A DNA stretch of 64,000 nucleotides from Hemileia vastatrix (GCA_030280995.1 JASXTE010000013.1:13049001-13113000); one strand, 5' to 3'. Positions 8,701 to 17,938 are shown, counted from the first letter of the stretch. Made by a program: numbers and translations. The notes: generated by a model from the letters alone, not told the origin.

Positions 8701-11232
8701 CCATTTGGCCCTAAAAATGCTCCTTCAGTTTTCCAGAAGGTCATGGATAACACTTTCCATCAAGAAATTATTGAGGGTTGGCTCATGGTTTATATTGATG
8801 ATATTATTGTTTTTTCTAAAACTTTTGATGAACATATGATCCACTTAAATAGAGTTTTCCAAAAAATGGATGAAATCAATATGACCTTATCTTTAAAAAA
8901 GTGTAAATTTGGTTTTCAATCTTTGAAAGTCCTTGGCCATGTTGTGTCAGGCTTACAAATTTGTGTAGACCATAATAAAGTTGCTGCCATTCAAAATGTT
9001 AAAGCACCAACTTCTGTAAGAGAAATCCAAAGTTTTTTGGGTATGTGTGGCTATTATAGACAATATATTAAAAATTATCAGGTCATAGCCTTGCCTCTTA
9101 CAAAACTAACCAGAAAAGATGTTGCTTTTCTCTGGAATGATGACTGTCAGAAAGCTTTTAATACATTGAAAAATTGCTTAATGACAGCCCCTATACTGGC
9201 TCTCCCAGATTTTAACAAGCCATTTGTACTTTATACAGATGCTAGCTTTATTGGTCTGGGTGCTGCCCTTCACCAAAAGCAAATTATTAATGATAAATCC
9301 TCAGAGGTTGTAATTTGTTATATTTCAAGAACCTTAAGAAATAGTGAATTGAAATATGGTGCAACTCAATTGGAGTGCTTAGCAGTTGTTTGGGCTCTTG
9401 AGAAACTTCATTACTACTTGGATGACCAAAAATTTGAGTTGGTAACTGACTGTAGTGCTGTGAAATCTCTCTTAAACCTCAAAACACCTAACAGACATAT
9501 GTTCAGGTGGCAACTTGCTGTTCAGGAATACAGAGGAAGGATGACTATTATCCACAGAGCTGGAAATGTTCACTCTAATGTTGATATGCTCTCCAGATTG
9601 CCTCTGCCAAATAATGACTCCAATCCTGCTTATGTACCTGAGGATGACACTGTTCATATACATGGTATATTTATAGTTGATATGGAAGAAGAGTTATTAC
9701 AGTTAATACTGGATTCATATGATAAAGATTCTGACTTAAATAAATTAGTTACTATTTTGAATGATCCTAAGAATGCTTCAATTCAAGCATTAATAAAAAC
9801 TCTTCCTGCAAAATACCAAAATGCTTTAAATAAAGGAAAGTTTTCTATTGAAGATGGTTATATTTATTATAGAAGGAAGCTTACCAATGTAATTGTTATT
9901 CCTCCTTCAATGAAAGAAACTATCCTCAAACTTTGTCATGATGACATATTAGCTGGTCATTTTGATCTTGAAAAAACATTGATTAGAATCAAAAACACTG
10001 CATGGTGGGCTAATATGTCTGAAGACACAAAATTATATGTTGAATCTTGTGATTCCTGCCAAAAATCTAAAAGGTTAACAGGTAAGAGAGCAGGGTTATT
10101 ACAACATATTGAAGCACCTAGTGCTCCCTGGCAAATCATTAATATGGATTTTGTCACTGGTCTTCCTGTTGCAGGTAAAGACAGCTTTAACTCTTGTTGG
10201 GTAATAGTTGATAGATTCACAAAAATGTGCAAATTTATTCCAACCCACAAAGATGTATCCACCAAGGAATTAGCTTTCTTATGGTGGTCTTACATGTTTA
10301 ATATTATTGGTTTTCCAAAAGCCATTATCTCTGATAGAGATCCAAAATTCACTTCTGAGTTTTGGACCTCTTTGATGGATATTTGTGGCTGTGAGTTAAA
10401 ATTGTCTACAGCTCATCATCCTCAGACTGATGGTCTAGCTGAAAGAATGATTCAAACTCTGGAAGATATGATTAGAAGGTATTGTGCCTTTGGTTTAGAA
10501 TATAAAGATAATGACAGATTTACTCATGATTGGGTCACTCTTTTGCCTGGTCTTGAATTTGCATATAATAGCACTGTTCATTCTGTCACTGAGAAAAAGC
10601 CTTTTGAGCTTTGGTTAGGTTATGTCCCAAACACTCCTGCTCAAATTCTCAATAATAAATTACCTAAGTTGGAACTACACCCTGGTGTAAAATCTTTTAT
10701 GCAAATGCAACAGCTATGCAGAAAACATGCTCAGAGTTGTATTGATAAAGCATTTGAATATGAAAAGAAAAGATGGGATAAATCCCATAAAGAATACACA
10801 TTTAACAAGGGTGATGAAGTGTTGATCTCTACTGTCCATTTCAATTTACAAGGTAACCACAAATTAAAAGATCCTTTTGTAGGACCATTTGTTGTTAAAA
10901 GAATGGTTGGTGATAATGCAGTAGAAGTTGTATTGTATTCTCCATATGATAGGAAACATCCTGTCTTTCCCATTTCGTTGCTTAAAACTTATACTTCCAA
11001 CAGTGACTTATTTCCAAAAAGAAGAGGAAGACCTAAGAAGAACCCTCAGGAAGTCACAGAAACAGCAGAAATTGATAAAATTCTCAATGATAGAATTATC
11101 ACTTCTGAAAGAGGTACTGAATATTTATTGAGATATAAGAACAAATCATCTGAACATGATGCATGGATACCTGGCAAAGAAATTTCAAATCTGCCTGCTC
11201 TGTTGAAAAAATACAAAAAGAAAAAATCTTAG
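5065..11232 (+). CDS. G1 Gag-Pol polyprotein (chromovirus)
   Basis: 2055 codons in one frame. Approximate residue order: coiled-coil N-terminal part (320-480); capsid-type Gag domain from about 565 (YPTFDGDSSSDWQHF); zinc knuckle CYKCNKPWQKGHVC (about 775); aspartic protease VVLDSGAGGSVVS (about 884); reverse transcriptase with VYIDDIIVFS (about 1243); RNase H from YTDASF (about 1389); integrase with HX5H and CDSC zinc site (1623-1665), NMDFVTG, ISDRDPKF and GLAERM catalytic residues; GPY/F-like module (about 1938); chromodomain (about 2000-2051) ending in a Lys-rich tail. All catalytic residues are present. A second possible start is ATG 5740, which overlaps the ORF1 stop and gives 1830 residues. 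One oddity is Asp in FSNVDLMWYE, where G2 and G3 have Ala. Confidence 0.95.
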   Translation: MSNNLTEKMDNMQVDEIEIDYDADTVSSSKVGHKKSYVNTKNSHTAGCGNDRKCKQTKPPSPSTTEGSKASSASRRSSKRLQNKKASSATTNQQPIQSYKRVEDRKYDVQSKGRHIVGSGPRTQEPDSGPGPSSIASQSASISGSTFTATQLNHPKSKYYGSRAMEMGLSNESLPTECATPSPSSAWPIQNTQFPSTSSSLPTKQEKEGPSTIPNPVPGEVSSSAMVSNLVDSHLGMFSNKSSSAGNIIEHGERTVKPVKRQLPVTSSPIDVISKLSFDEPLHLTSTSLINPSLAIKNDSVPPEIYNLIEKTSEEILKDTLDFNIVKDKHVRDVLIHENDRLNNLHLQCKVSSSVQDTAYLKIKETLNIVLSQQKQIRSDHRAISDRNISLHKTLSELKPLIEENYSFKNEIKSLQNELKKLKNDFHALSTKHSVSEDRNVLSLAKVNDQMSEIPRIRNYVSDLQEKFSTLTINNELNEISASKLHKNKGKKPEQSSSFLPHISTIKQTDNESVKSFATSKKSCDGHAPAVSVNNEISEHLAKLQELLLINNSNQKVDHPSSQKNWPKLDQYPTFDGDSSSDWQHFIQRIDNLKRSYKLPDEEIVSKLISLFSNVDLMWYESVLLDNNHYTWNDWKSLIENQFGGSKFRLAQQRLYENTRYVSSSVEKPIVFLMKITKILRAIDPKMDYDIWRDKILYKLPNSLRDLIVARTEHVRENSSFINICNEVLLNHRYEPKNYLSKSYSDQNKPSIKLPEKSGKPSAPVAPKKYATNTCYKCNKPWQKGHVCDKKIHLVEQNEDTDEIELDVNNSSSDCESNISYDNESVKDVLMLEHDVHYLNNISEDCVLNLSSVENAEIIKDITNNSIPISPLKAPVIINGKNVDVVLDSGAGGSVVSEKALASVDKEYLSKLLPITSEKWRGYGSTLFPIGKYKTSVFFKYNGGFVRAICEFVVMKNDNLSNWFIMGNDILTMFGVKLDPTNNCFTLGMNGKRKFKISSPKPSGHLLKSCNSLTQCKGRTTTEMDDLLHEINTASFGDHLTNEQKDSIVASITSFPMAFAHGSHVLGIVQEEMKITLSCNLSDIPPSLKKKPYPASPSKRKDIEDNIETLLKMNIIEKVDVTPKYCVISPVLISYEKDKARLCGDYRALNTYTVDDIYPLPRINSIHATLQGAKFISCLDGNKGYHQVPVEKNSQNFLLIATHMGIYKYVRMPFGPKNAPSVFQKVMDNTFHQEIIEGWLMVYIDDIIVFSKTFDEHMIHLNRVFQKMDEINMTLSLKKCKFGFQSLKVLGHVVSGLQICVDHNKVAAIQNVKAPTSVREIQSFLGMCGYYRQYIKNYQVIALPLTKLTRKDVAFLWNDDCQKAFNTLKNCLMTAPILALPDFNKPFVLYTDASFIGLGAALHQKQIINDKSSEVVICYISRTLRNSELKYGATQLECLAVVWALEKLHYYLDDQKFELVTDCSAVKSLLNLKTPNRHMFRWQLAVQEYRGRMTIIHRAGNVHSNVDMLSRLPLPNNDSNPAYVPEDDTVHIHGIFIVDMEEELLQLILDSYDKDSDLNKLVTILNDPKNASIQALIKTLPAKYQNALNKGKFSIEDGYIYYRRKLTNVIVIPPSMKETILKLCHDDILAGHFDLEKTLIRIKNTAWWANMSEDTKLYVESCDSCQKSKRLTGKRAGLLQHIEAPSAPWQIINMDFVTGLPVAGKDSFNSCWVIVDRFTKMCKFIPTHKDVSTKELAFLWWSYMFNIIGFPKAIISDRDPKFTSEFWTSLMDICGCELKLSTAHHPQTDGLAERMIQTLEDMIRRYCAFGLEYKDNDRFTHDWVTLLPGLEFAYNSTVHSVTEKKPFELWLGYVPNTPAQILNNKLPKLELHPGVKSFMQMQQLCRKHAQSCIDKAFEYEKKRWDKSHKEYTFNKGDEVLISTVHFNLQGNHKLKDPFVGPFVVKRMVGDNAVEVVLYSPYDRKHPVFPISLLKTYTSNSDLFPKRRGRPKKNPQEVTETAEIDKILNDRIITSERGTEYLLRYKNKSSEHDAWIPGKEISNLPALLKKYKKKKS
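5140..5203 (+). other. Predicted 64-nt intron in G1 ORF1
   Basis: GTAAGTTCTT at the 5' end, ACATACTGCAG at the 3' end, with GTTAAC as a possible branch region. The length is 3n+1, so removal shifts the frame into ORF1. If retained, the gag-pol frame stays open. G3 has a matching GTGAGT...ATCAG pair of 58 nt (63917-63974), also 3n+1. Identical in G2 (20615-20678). Confidence 0.6.
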
Positions 11233-11255
11233 CATTTTTTTTTATTGTTTTTTTT

Positions 11256-11267
11256 AGAGTGAGGGAG
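11256..11267 (+). other. G1 polypurine tract
   Basis: AGAGTGAGGGAG lies directly before the 3' LTR start TGTCAG. The same 12 bases precede the 3' LTR of G2 (26730-26741) and, on the minus strand, of G3 (57996-58007). This is the expected plus-strand priming site. Confidence 0.8.
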
Positions 11268-12402
11268 TGTCAGCCAGGCTATTCCAGGAGTCCAGTAAAT
11301 GATATATAAATTATAAAACCTTAAAGAGTGAGTAAGACTTGTATTTAATGAATATAACTTAATATTTTATTACATAATGAAATTATATAAGAATTTTATT
11401 ATATACAAATGTTACATTAAATTCATTGGTTATATATATTTTTATATACAATTAAATTGAGCATAATATATTCTACAAATAATGGCGCATTTTTATGTAT
11501 TTAATAATTATAAATTTATATTTAATTAATTAAAAAACATATATTATAATTACAAGTGTAAATTTGATTTATAATATATTTAAATTAATTACTTAAATTT
11601 ATATATTAACTAATACCTCTCATATGATACTAAACAATTATTAAGGACGCTTCTTTTGACCCTTAATTGTGTTAGAAAAAACAAATAAATTAATTTGGAC
11701 TAAATTGAGATTAATTGCTTGTTTTGTTGCGTCAAATTATTTTTTGTTTCACTTAAAATGTCCTCTAATCAGGATGTACCATCTGTTGGGAATTATATTT
11801 CTCATAGTTCCTATGTTTCCACTCTTGTTTAGTTATTTACTATTGTCACTTACTGATTTGGGGATTAATGGCGGGGAAATTGGATTCTTAATTGGGCTTT
11901 TAATTATTTGTTTCATGTTTTTCTCTATATTGTTATGTTTCATTTACTCTTTTGATATATTTGTTTTATTCCATTCTAATCATTGTATTTACAAAGAGAG
12001 TAGCGCTTCAGAGGACCCATTGCCTATAAAAGGGCCTTGGATAATCCCCTGTAGCCTCATCACTTATTATACACTCAACAATTTAAATACAATTTTTATA
12101 TTACGTTTATATTCTTTTTATTAGTAATAAAATTCTAATTAAAATTTTATATAACAATTTAAAGGTTGCTTTAAGTCTGATAGTAATTATTTTGGTTGCC
12201 GCGCAGAACTCTTACTTAAAAAATAATAATATTTATAAAACCAATTTGTTGTCTCTTCTCAGCTCACTCATCGTTGTTTTCTCTCAATAAATTAAATAAT
12301 TTTATTAAATTTTATTTCTTTTATTACCCATACTCTTTTCCTCCTTCTCCTCCTCTCATTCCTTCTTCTATTTTTCTCCTTCTTCTAGACGACCGGCCGA
12401 CA
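11268..12402 (+). repeat. G1 3' LTR
   Basis: 1135 bp, TG...CA, nearly identical to the 5' LTR. It is followed by the second copy of target duplication CATTG (12403-12407). TATA box copy at about 12025. Confidence 0.97.
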
Positions 12403-12738
12403 CATTGGATGATGAAGACAATAGCATGATGTTGCAATGATGAGTATAAGACAGGAGAGTGGAACAGGGGAATTTCAAGACAGAGGGAGGTATTCTAAGA
12501 CAAGGAGAGAGGGTTTGAGGGAGATAGACAGGTTACAAGGGAAGAGAGGGATTTCTGAGAAAGGGAGAGAAATTCCAAGAGAGAGGGTGGGTTTATGAGG
12601 AGGTATTTAGATTTAACCAGCACTAAAGGTAGTTACTTCTTTTGAGAAAGAACTTGAGGTCTTTCTTTTACTCTTGCTGCTAGTTTGGATAATGAATTGG
12701 AGTCTAAAGAAAACTGATATTTTATTTACCAGCACAAA
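12403..12738 (-). other. Copia-1 5' leader, cut off by G1
   Basis: About 340 bases of purine-rich sequence (repeated GAGAGGG and GGAGAGA motifs on +) between the G1 target duplication and the copia primer site. It should hold the Gag start, but I cannot fix a start codon. No other gene seen. Confidence 0.5.
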
Positions 12739-12750
12739 CAGCCCATAACC
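12739..12750 (-). other. Copia-1 primer binding site, half-tRNA type
   Basis: Read on the minus strand the site is GGTTATGGGCTG, immediately inside the 5' LTR. It contains the complement of the CAU anticodon context (CCCATAACC) of initiator tRNA-Met, as known for Drosophila copia and yeast Ty5, which prime from a cut initiator tRNA. The same 12 bases occur in copia-2 at 50930-50941. Confidence 0.6.
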
Positions 12751-12847
12751 TGTTGCATGGTATCAGCCAACTGGACTCCGGAAAGAGCGGGAGAGCAGGA
12801 GGTACCACTGAAACAGTATATCTACAATAATGACTAAGTACATAACA
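12751..12847 (-). repeat. Copia-1 5' LTR
   Basis: 97 bp. On + it reads TGTTGCATGGTATCAGCC...AGTACATAACA, with TG...CA ends. It is homologous to the 113-bp LTRs of copia-2 and adjoins the primer site. It is followed by TGAAT and the end of E1. Confidence 0.75.
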
Positions 12848-12850
12848 TGA

Positions 12851-13030
12851 ATCTGTCAAATGTGAAAATCCTTGGCTGTCAGCTCAGCTTAGTACCCTAG
12901 TTCACCCCAACCACCCAATTCCTCCTCCCCATCACCCAATCTACCTGATTTCTCCACATCATCCACCTGTTTACACACATTCTCCACCTGATTTCTCCTC
13001 CCCATCCACTGATTCCTCCATGTTTTTGGG
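12851..13030 (+). repeat. E1 left terminal inverted repeat with C-rich subterminal repeats
   Basis: Complementary to about 16385-16561. The inner part is a degenerate array of CACCCAATT, CTCCTCCCCATC and CCACCTGATTTCTCC units. The right copy has about 17 extra bases (AAGGTCTGACAGGC region). The inner limit is approximate. Confidence 0.75.
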
Positions 13031-13312
13031 TAAGTAGTTTATCCTTCTTTTTTTCACATTTTATTTATTTATTTTTCTTCCTTACCCTCTCCCCATCCCC
13101 ATCCACCCAATCCACCTTATTCCTTGATGTCCTCCACCCAATTTCTCCTCCCCATACACTGATTTCTCCACTTCATCCACTTGATTCATCCTGATTTTTA
13201 TCCTGATTTTTTGGTGAGTTGTTTGTACTTTTTTTTCTTCTCATTTTCTTTTGTTTATGATTTTTTATGATTTTTTTTGGTTCTTTTTGTTTGCTTGCTC
13301 TAGTTACACAGA

Positions 13313-14406
13313 TGGTTTTTTTAAAGTATGATGCATTAATGAAGGTCAAATTAGTAGTGGATGCAATCAATGGTTAATCACTAGATGATATAAATGAAAA
13401 AATGGGACTGAAGTTCACTGAAATTCTCTGCACTATTGGATGTACCTTTATTACAGTAAAAAAGCAGTTGTGGCCAATCCAGAAACATACTTTCAATTAG
13501 GACATCCACTTATATTGGATGAAGAACAAAGAGAATTTATTATAAAAAATTTAGAAGAAGATAAAACACTATATCAATCTGAATTTAAACAGGGACTGTT
13601 TGAAAAACATGATATTACCATTTCTCAGCAAAAAATTCACAATGAGCTTATATTGAATCTAGAAATGAGCAAGAAATGTATATGCAAGGTTCATCCATAG
13701 CAAGATAAGGAAAAAAGGATCAGGTATATTTGTGAAATATGCAAGTATGATCATTCTTGGTTAGTTTTCACAGGTTATTCTTTATATTTTTTCTTTTATA
13801 TATTTGTTTATTATTGATCAGGTCTTACCTCACACAGATAAATTGGAAATATCATCAGATGGAGTTGGCCATGAAAAATGTTGGGCACCAGTTGGAAAGT
13901 GCACAAAAAGGATCCTAAGTAATAGAGCTACACATAGGTTAAAAATTATACAAGCATTTTCAATGTTGTTCTTAGTTGCAACATACATTCAAGAAGAAAT
14001 GGTGTGTAGGACTAATTTTGAGTTCTACCTTGAAAATATTCAGGTACATTTTTGTTTTTTTTCTTTTATTAATTTTTATTTTGTTTATATAGTTCTTTCT
14101 TCATAGCTACCTATGATGTGTCCTTTTCCAGGGCCCAACAGTATACTTGTTATGGATAATGCAGCATTTCAGCATGAAAGTTGCATATCTGAGTTGGTTG
14201 AGAATTATGGCTGCAATTTTATTTACCTTCCCACATGTTTGCCTGATTTCAACCTGATCAAGAAGACTTTTAGTGTTTTGAAAAGTAACTTGTGTCACTA
14301 TGGTCAATTAAGTGGGGGACCTGAAGATGGACCTATAATAGACCTCTTTGTTCATTATTTATTCACTAAAAATATAATGGCCAAGTTATTCATAGAAAGT
14401 GGCTAA
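13313..14406 (+). pseudogene. E1 transposase, Tc1/mariner-IS630 type (degraded)
   Basis: Pieces of one protein in order. An N-terminal helix-turn-helix region (from MVFLKYDALMKVKLVVDAI, with an in-frame stop) runs into 13440-13700 with NPETYFQLGHPLILDEEQRE. Then comes 13804-14046 with ATHRLKIIQAF and EEMVCR, an intron after ENIQ (GTACAT...TTCATAG), and the last exon 14107-14406 with ILVMDNAAFQH, IYLPTCLPDFNLIKKTFSVL. The MDN and PDFN motifs are the second Asp and the C-terminal acidic region of the DDE catalytic core; the usual Glu after NPI is Lys here. E2 has the same exon pattern and keeps DESG and PDLNPIEKTFS. Stops and altered residues suggest it is inactive. Confidence 0.75.
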
Positions 14407-14642
14407 ATTTCCTAGATAATGTATCTAGGTTGTGCACATTGGATGTTAAATGTTAAATTAAAATTATATATTTCATCGTTAAATTAAACTGATCCATTTG
14501 TGTTTATTCTTTGACCAAAAAATTGTATCATTACATTAATTGAAATTTCATAAAATATCCTAGCTATGTGAGCTTTCAAAGTTTCCCACTTGTTTCCCCT
14601 TATTATTTTTAGTGCAAAGATAGTGAGTTTAACTTTTAGCTG

Positions 14643-16020
14643 TACAAAGCAAAGCACGAGCACTGGCATCTACTACTCCAGCTTCTACTAACTCTGAATG
14701 AGTATAATATTGAAAGAAACTCCAGTGCATGAGTCCCAACTTCTCAAGACCGTTTTCTACCTTTGGATCATCCTTTTCAACCTCTGCTGTGAACAATAAG
14801 TACAAAAATTATGTCATATCATAAAAAATATCATTTTCTGAAGAAGGGGTGCCAGGTGTTGGCTGAACAGAAGAATTTACTGAAGTATGAACCAAATGAT
14901 TGACTGATGGGAGAGTAACTGTATTAGAATTAGTATTAGTTGTATTGTTTCTAGTAATTTTTTTGCACTTAAAACTTGGAGTGTAGGGTGGCATTACATA
15001 TGTAATTTCCCAAGGATTAGCTTTCTAATAATATAGTAAAGACAATTTTTTAATTTTTTAATTTAGCACTAATAATAAAAACTCACCATAGTTTTAGCCC
15101 AAAGCACCATTTGGGCAAATGTATGATTCATGTAATTCTCTGGATTTTTAGGATTAATTACATAGTATCCCTCTTCTTCACAAGTTATTTCTTTCCTAGA
15201 AGGATATATTTCAACAAGTAACTGGACTTTTTCCCAGTGTGAGACTTGATTACACATTGTAGGTGAAATATCTTCAGATTGGCCGGCATATTTTTCAAGA
15301 TGGTTGTAAGCAGAGCGTCTCTAGATAGGCAGAATTATGAATCTGTACAAGTAAAGACTTAAAAATAAATAATACTAAGCTTCAATTCATGGTGAGGATC
15401 CTTGTGATCCAATATAATATACAAATTTTGATGAGAAGGCAATTTTTGGGCTTGATCTAAAAATTTCTTGAACATTTCTGTCTCTAACAGATTCTTGTGA
15501 GATGGCACAAACACTTTATCATGCATAATCAAAAAGTAAAAATTAACATTTCCATCAGAAACTTCTTTCTTTACAAAGTTTTCCATCAACTGATTTTCTT
15601 CTTTGCTGATAGTTTCTATGGCCTTTATCTTAAATAATTTGATTCCAAGATTACAAAACAACCACTCAAAAAATAGTTTGTTCAAATCTGATTCAATTTC
15701 TGATACTTGATTTGACTTTTGTTTTTGAGAAGAGTCTTGAACTCCTTCCTTATCCATAAAAAATTTGAAATCAATATAGACACTAACAAACATTGCAGTT
15801 TCTTCTTCATCAGAATCTTTGTCATATTCATCTTCTAAATTCTAATATTCTTCCAAATTAGAAATGAAATTTTTGTGCAGATAATTAGCACCCAGAAAAT
15901 ATATAGTAAATTCATGATGTGAGATTTGATTTTGATTATTTTAGTAAACATAATTATAGTTTGGTGGAGGAGTCTCAGAGCTTCCATACAAATTGTGGTT
16001 GAGCCCAGGTTGATACACTT
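14643..16020 (-). pseudogene. E1 companion gene: conserved antisense protein with SAM-like end
   Basis: Convergent with the transposase. Exon-like pieces on the minus strand: about 16015-15360 (QPGLNHNLYGSSETPP..., acidic DEYDKDSDEEE, VYIDFKFFMDK, MFKKFLDQAQKLPSHQNLYI, LDHKDPHHELK), then 15257-15069 (HTFAQMVLWAKTM), 14994-14809 (basic and Thr/Asn-rich), and 14786-14643 (LEKLGLMHWSFFQYYTHSEL, VEAGVVDASARALL). The last piece has the hydrophobic pattern of a SAM or SAM-like helical bundle. E2 carries an alignable protein at the same place. A few stops interrupt the first part. Role unknown; it could assist transposase binding or oligomerise. Confidence 0.6.
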
Positions 16021-16384
16021 ATCTAAAAAATAAAAAAATTAAATTAAATAAAATAAAAATAATTAAAAAAAATAAAAAAATAAAAAAAACAAGCAAAAAA
16101 AATATGGGATGAACTACTTACCAAAAAAAGCAGGTTAAAAGCCAGGAGGATTCCGGTCAACAAGGGGAGGAGGAATTGGGTGGATGGAGAACAGAAGTAG
16201 TGTAGAGCACATGGATGAAACAGGCAAATGACGTGGAGAAATAAGTGGATGGGGAGAAGAAATTGGGTGGAGGATGGGGAGGAATCAGGCGTATCAGGTG
16301 GATGGTGATGGGGAGAGGGTACTGAAGAAAAAAAAATCAATTAATAAAAACTAGCAAAAAAACGAGGATAAACTACTTACCAGA

Positions 16385-16561
16385 AAACATGGAGGAATTG
16401 GTGTATGGGGAGGATGTGGGGGAAACAGGTGGATGATGTGAAGAAATCAGGCAGATTGGGTGTTGGGGAGGAGGAATTGGGTGGTTGGGGTGAACTAGGG
16501 TACTGAGCTGAGCTGAAAGGTCTGACAGGCTGTCAGCCAAGGAATTTCACATTTGACAGAT
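16385..16561 (+). repeat. E1 right terminal inverted repeat
   Basis: G-rich complement of the left repeat, ending TTTCACATTTGACAGAT. It includes GGGGTGAACTAGGGTACTGAG, the mirror of the left arm. Confidence 0.75.
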
Positions 16562-16766
16562 CTGGATTTTTCAATTTTGCAAAAGTGCACCAATATTTCT
16601 TGGTATAGCTGTATTGAGACAAAAATGGAAATTTTTGAAAATTTATTGACAGCCCAAAACTTGAGCTTCACTATTTTCTTGACATCTTCAATTATTTTTG
16701 TTGCAATCTATTTGACTTTTTCTTCAACTCAGATGATGAAGAGGAGCAAAAAACAGAAAAATCAAC

Positions 16767-17212
16767 TTCCTCCCTTCCCAACCCTCTTAAAACACCATGC
16801 ACATTTTCTCCTCACACCTCCAAACCATGACTCCCTAAAGAAACTTTGCAGCCACTTTGGCCCTCTCTTAATTCTCAAACAGCCAGCTAGCTTACCAAGG
16901 GCCCACAAAACAACATTTGCTCAAGTGCAATCAGGTTATTGTTCTCTGAAATATTATCTCTACAGATTCAAAGACTTAAAATTACCTTGTTGTGCCAAAT
17001 GCGCCAATAACTGCAAGGACACCCCAGAACACCTCTTATTCTTCTGTCTTGCACATGCAGACTTACAGTCATCTCTCATTCTAAAAGTCAAAATTCACAA
17101 AGTCCCATTTCATACTTCTGCTCTCCTCTCTACCTCACACATTATCTCAGAAGTTTCCTCTTTCCTAGTAAACTCAGGAATTTTTCTGAACAACCTCCTT
17201 TTATTGTGCTAA
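16767..17212 (+). pseudogene. LINE ORF2 C-terminal fragment (zinc-knuckle region)
   Basis: In frame from the insertion point to TAA at 17210. It contains TTFAQVQSGYCSLKYYLYRF followed by CCAKCANNCKDTPEHLLFFC. This is the pattern found after the RT/RNase H of many fungal and plant LINE ORF2 proteins (a helix with H/L-x-R-F, then C-x-x-C and EHLLF.C). The open frame continues upstream into MITE sequence by chance. RT itself is missing. Confidence 0.75.
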
Positions 17213-17370
17213 GTACTAGTTGTATTTATTCTATCATATTAGTATTACTCTTATTGCATAGTTTAGAATTCCCAACTTTTCCCACCCATATGTATATACT
17301 AAAATTTGTCTGTGTATCCTCCATGCCTCTTTCTGGGTGAGATTGTATGAAATAAAATTAAATTAAATTA
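16767..17370 (+). mobile_element. 5'-truncated LINE (non-LTR retrotransposon) with tail and TSD
   Basis: The insertion is flanked by a 16-bp direct repeat AAACAGAAAAATCAAC (16751-16766 and 17371-17386). It ends in an AAATT-type tail (TAAAATTAAATTAAATTA). Upstream of the tail is a coding fragment (to 17212) and a short 3' UTR with TTGCATAGTTTAG. Heavy 5' truncation, a long variable TSD and a simple-repeat tail are typical of target-primed reverse transcription. Confidence 0.85.
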
Positions 17371-17527
17371 AAACAGAAAAATCAACCCACTTTCCACAAA
17401 ATGAATTGAATATGTCAAAAAAATTCTGCAGCTCAACTTTTGGGCAGTCAATAAATTTCCGTAAATTTTCCTTTTTGTCTCAATATTTTTGGATTGGGCT
17501 GTAGATTTGGTGCTGCAAAAGCTGGTA

Positions 17528-17649
17528 CAGCTATTTGGGAAAAGCTTGCTGTGTTTTTGCCTTCCACTACCCACCAAAAAACATGAGTTTAAGCCATCTT
17601 TGACTGAGGATAAGGGGAAAAATAAGAGCAAGGTTTTCCAAAATATCTT
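17528..17649. mobile_element. Small TA-flanked MITE (copy B) with E2-like ends
   Basis: 122 bp between TA dinucleotides (17526-17527 and 17650-17651). Left end CAGCTATTTGGGAAAAGCTTGC; the right end read inward is AAGATATTTTGGAAAACCTTGC. Same terminal pattern as MITEs at 33945 and 34273 and as the ends of E2. Non-coding. Confidence 0.65.
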
Positions 17650-17938
17650 TATTCTCAGTGTTCAGTCCACAGTTTCTTCAAAAGAATTGAAGCTGAAATT
17701 AAACTGAATCAAATAAAAGATAGGGATTGGCATCTTTTATCAGGTTCCAAAATTTTTTGCCAGAGGTGGTAATAAAATAAAACTTAAGAAAAGGACACAT
17801 TACCTGAAAAGCACAACAGACTTGCAAAGAAATATCACTGAGAATATTTTCTTATAACATTTGAAAGATTCCTATCTCTGGGGTGGTAGTAAAACAAAGT
17901 ATGTTCAGTTTAAGACAGAGTAATGATTCTTGTTGATA
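17650..17938. other. Intervening sequence before E2
   Basis: About 290 AT-rich bases. TAGGGATTGG and CTATCTCTGG motifs near 17720 and 17870 hint at a weak inverted repeat. No gene. Confidence 0.35.

Larger units (their letters stand above)
3231..12402 (+). mobile_element. G1: complete Ty3/gypsy chromovirus
   Basis: A full-length 9172-bp LTR retrotransposon. The 1135-bp LTRs (3231-4365 and 11268-12402) begin TGTCAGCC and end GGCCGACA. The target duplication CATTG is seen at 3226-3230 and 12403-12407. Inside are a leader, an overlapping small ORF, an intact 2055-codon gag-pol frame ending in a chromodomain, and a polypurine tract. I see one substitution between the LTRs (about 3598 against 11635), so insertion was recent. 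It sits in copia-1. Confidence 0.97.
1..12847 (-). mobile_element. Copia-1: Ty1/copia retrotransposon, decayed, split by G1
   Basis: A minus-strand copia element runs off the left edge of the window. Its pol and gag remnants lie at 42-3220, and its leader, primer site and 5' LTR lie at 12403-12847. The two parts are separated by gypsy element G1 (3231-12402), whose 5-bp target duplication CATTG flanks the break. The pieces follow copia order (gag, integrase, reverse transcriptase, RNase H), which separates it from gypsy. The 3' LTR is presumably just outside the window. Frameshifts and an internal deletion make the element non-functional. Confidence 0.85.
12851..16561 (+). mobile_element. E1: two-gene Tc1/mariner-like DNA transposon
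   Basis: About 3.7 kb bounded by long inverted repeats. The left end starts ATCTGTCAAATGTG and the right end is its complement at 16548-16561. Homology continues inward over CCTTGGCTG, the TAGTACCCTAGTTCACCCC block and C-rich CACCCAATTC repeats. Inside are a DDE transposase on + (13313-14406) and an antisense companion gene (14643-16020). The target duplication is not clear: AT flanks both ends but could belong to the repeat. E2 has the same layout. Confidence 0.8.
16572..17525. mobile_element. Fold-back MITE interrupted by a LINE
   Basis: Two arms, about 16612-16701 and 17397-17485, are inverted copies: TATTGAGACAAAAATGG on the left answers GTCTCAATATTTTTGG on the right, and TTTATTGACAGCCCAAAAC answers TTTTGGGCAGTCAATAAA. 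The unique middle holds the LINE fragment. Weaker outer similarity (TTTTGCA..GCACCAA) suggests ends near 16572 and 17525. No coding capacity. Confidence 0.65.

Noticed and set aside
12848..12852. TGAAT as target duplication of copia-1
   Set aside because: The other LTR is outside the window, so it cannot be tested, and the bases overlap the E1 end.
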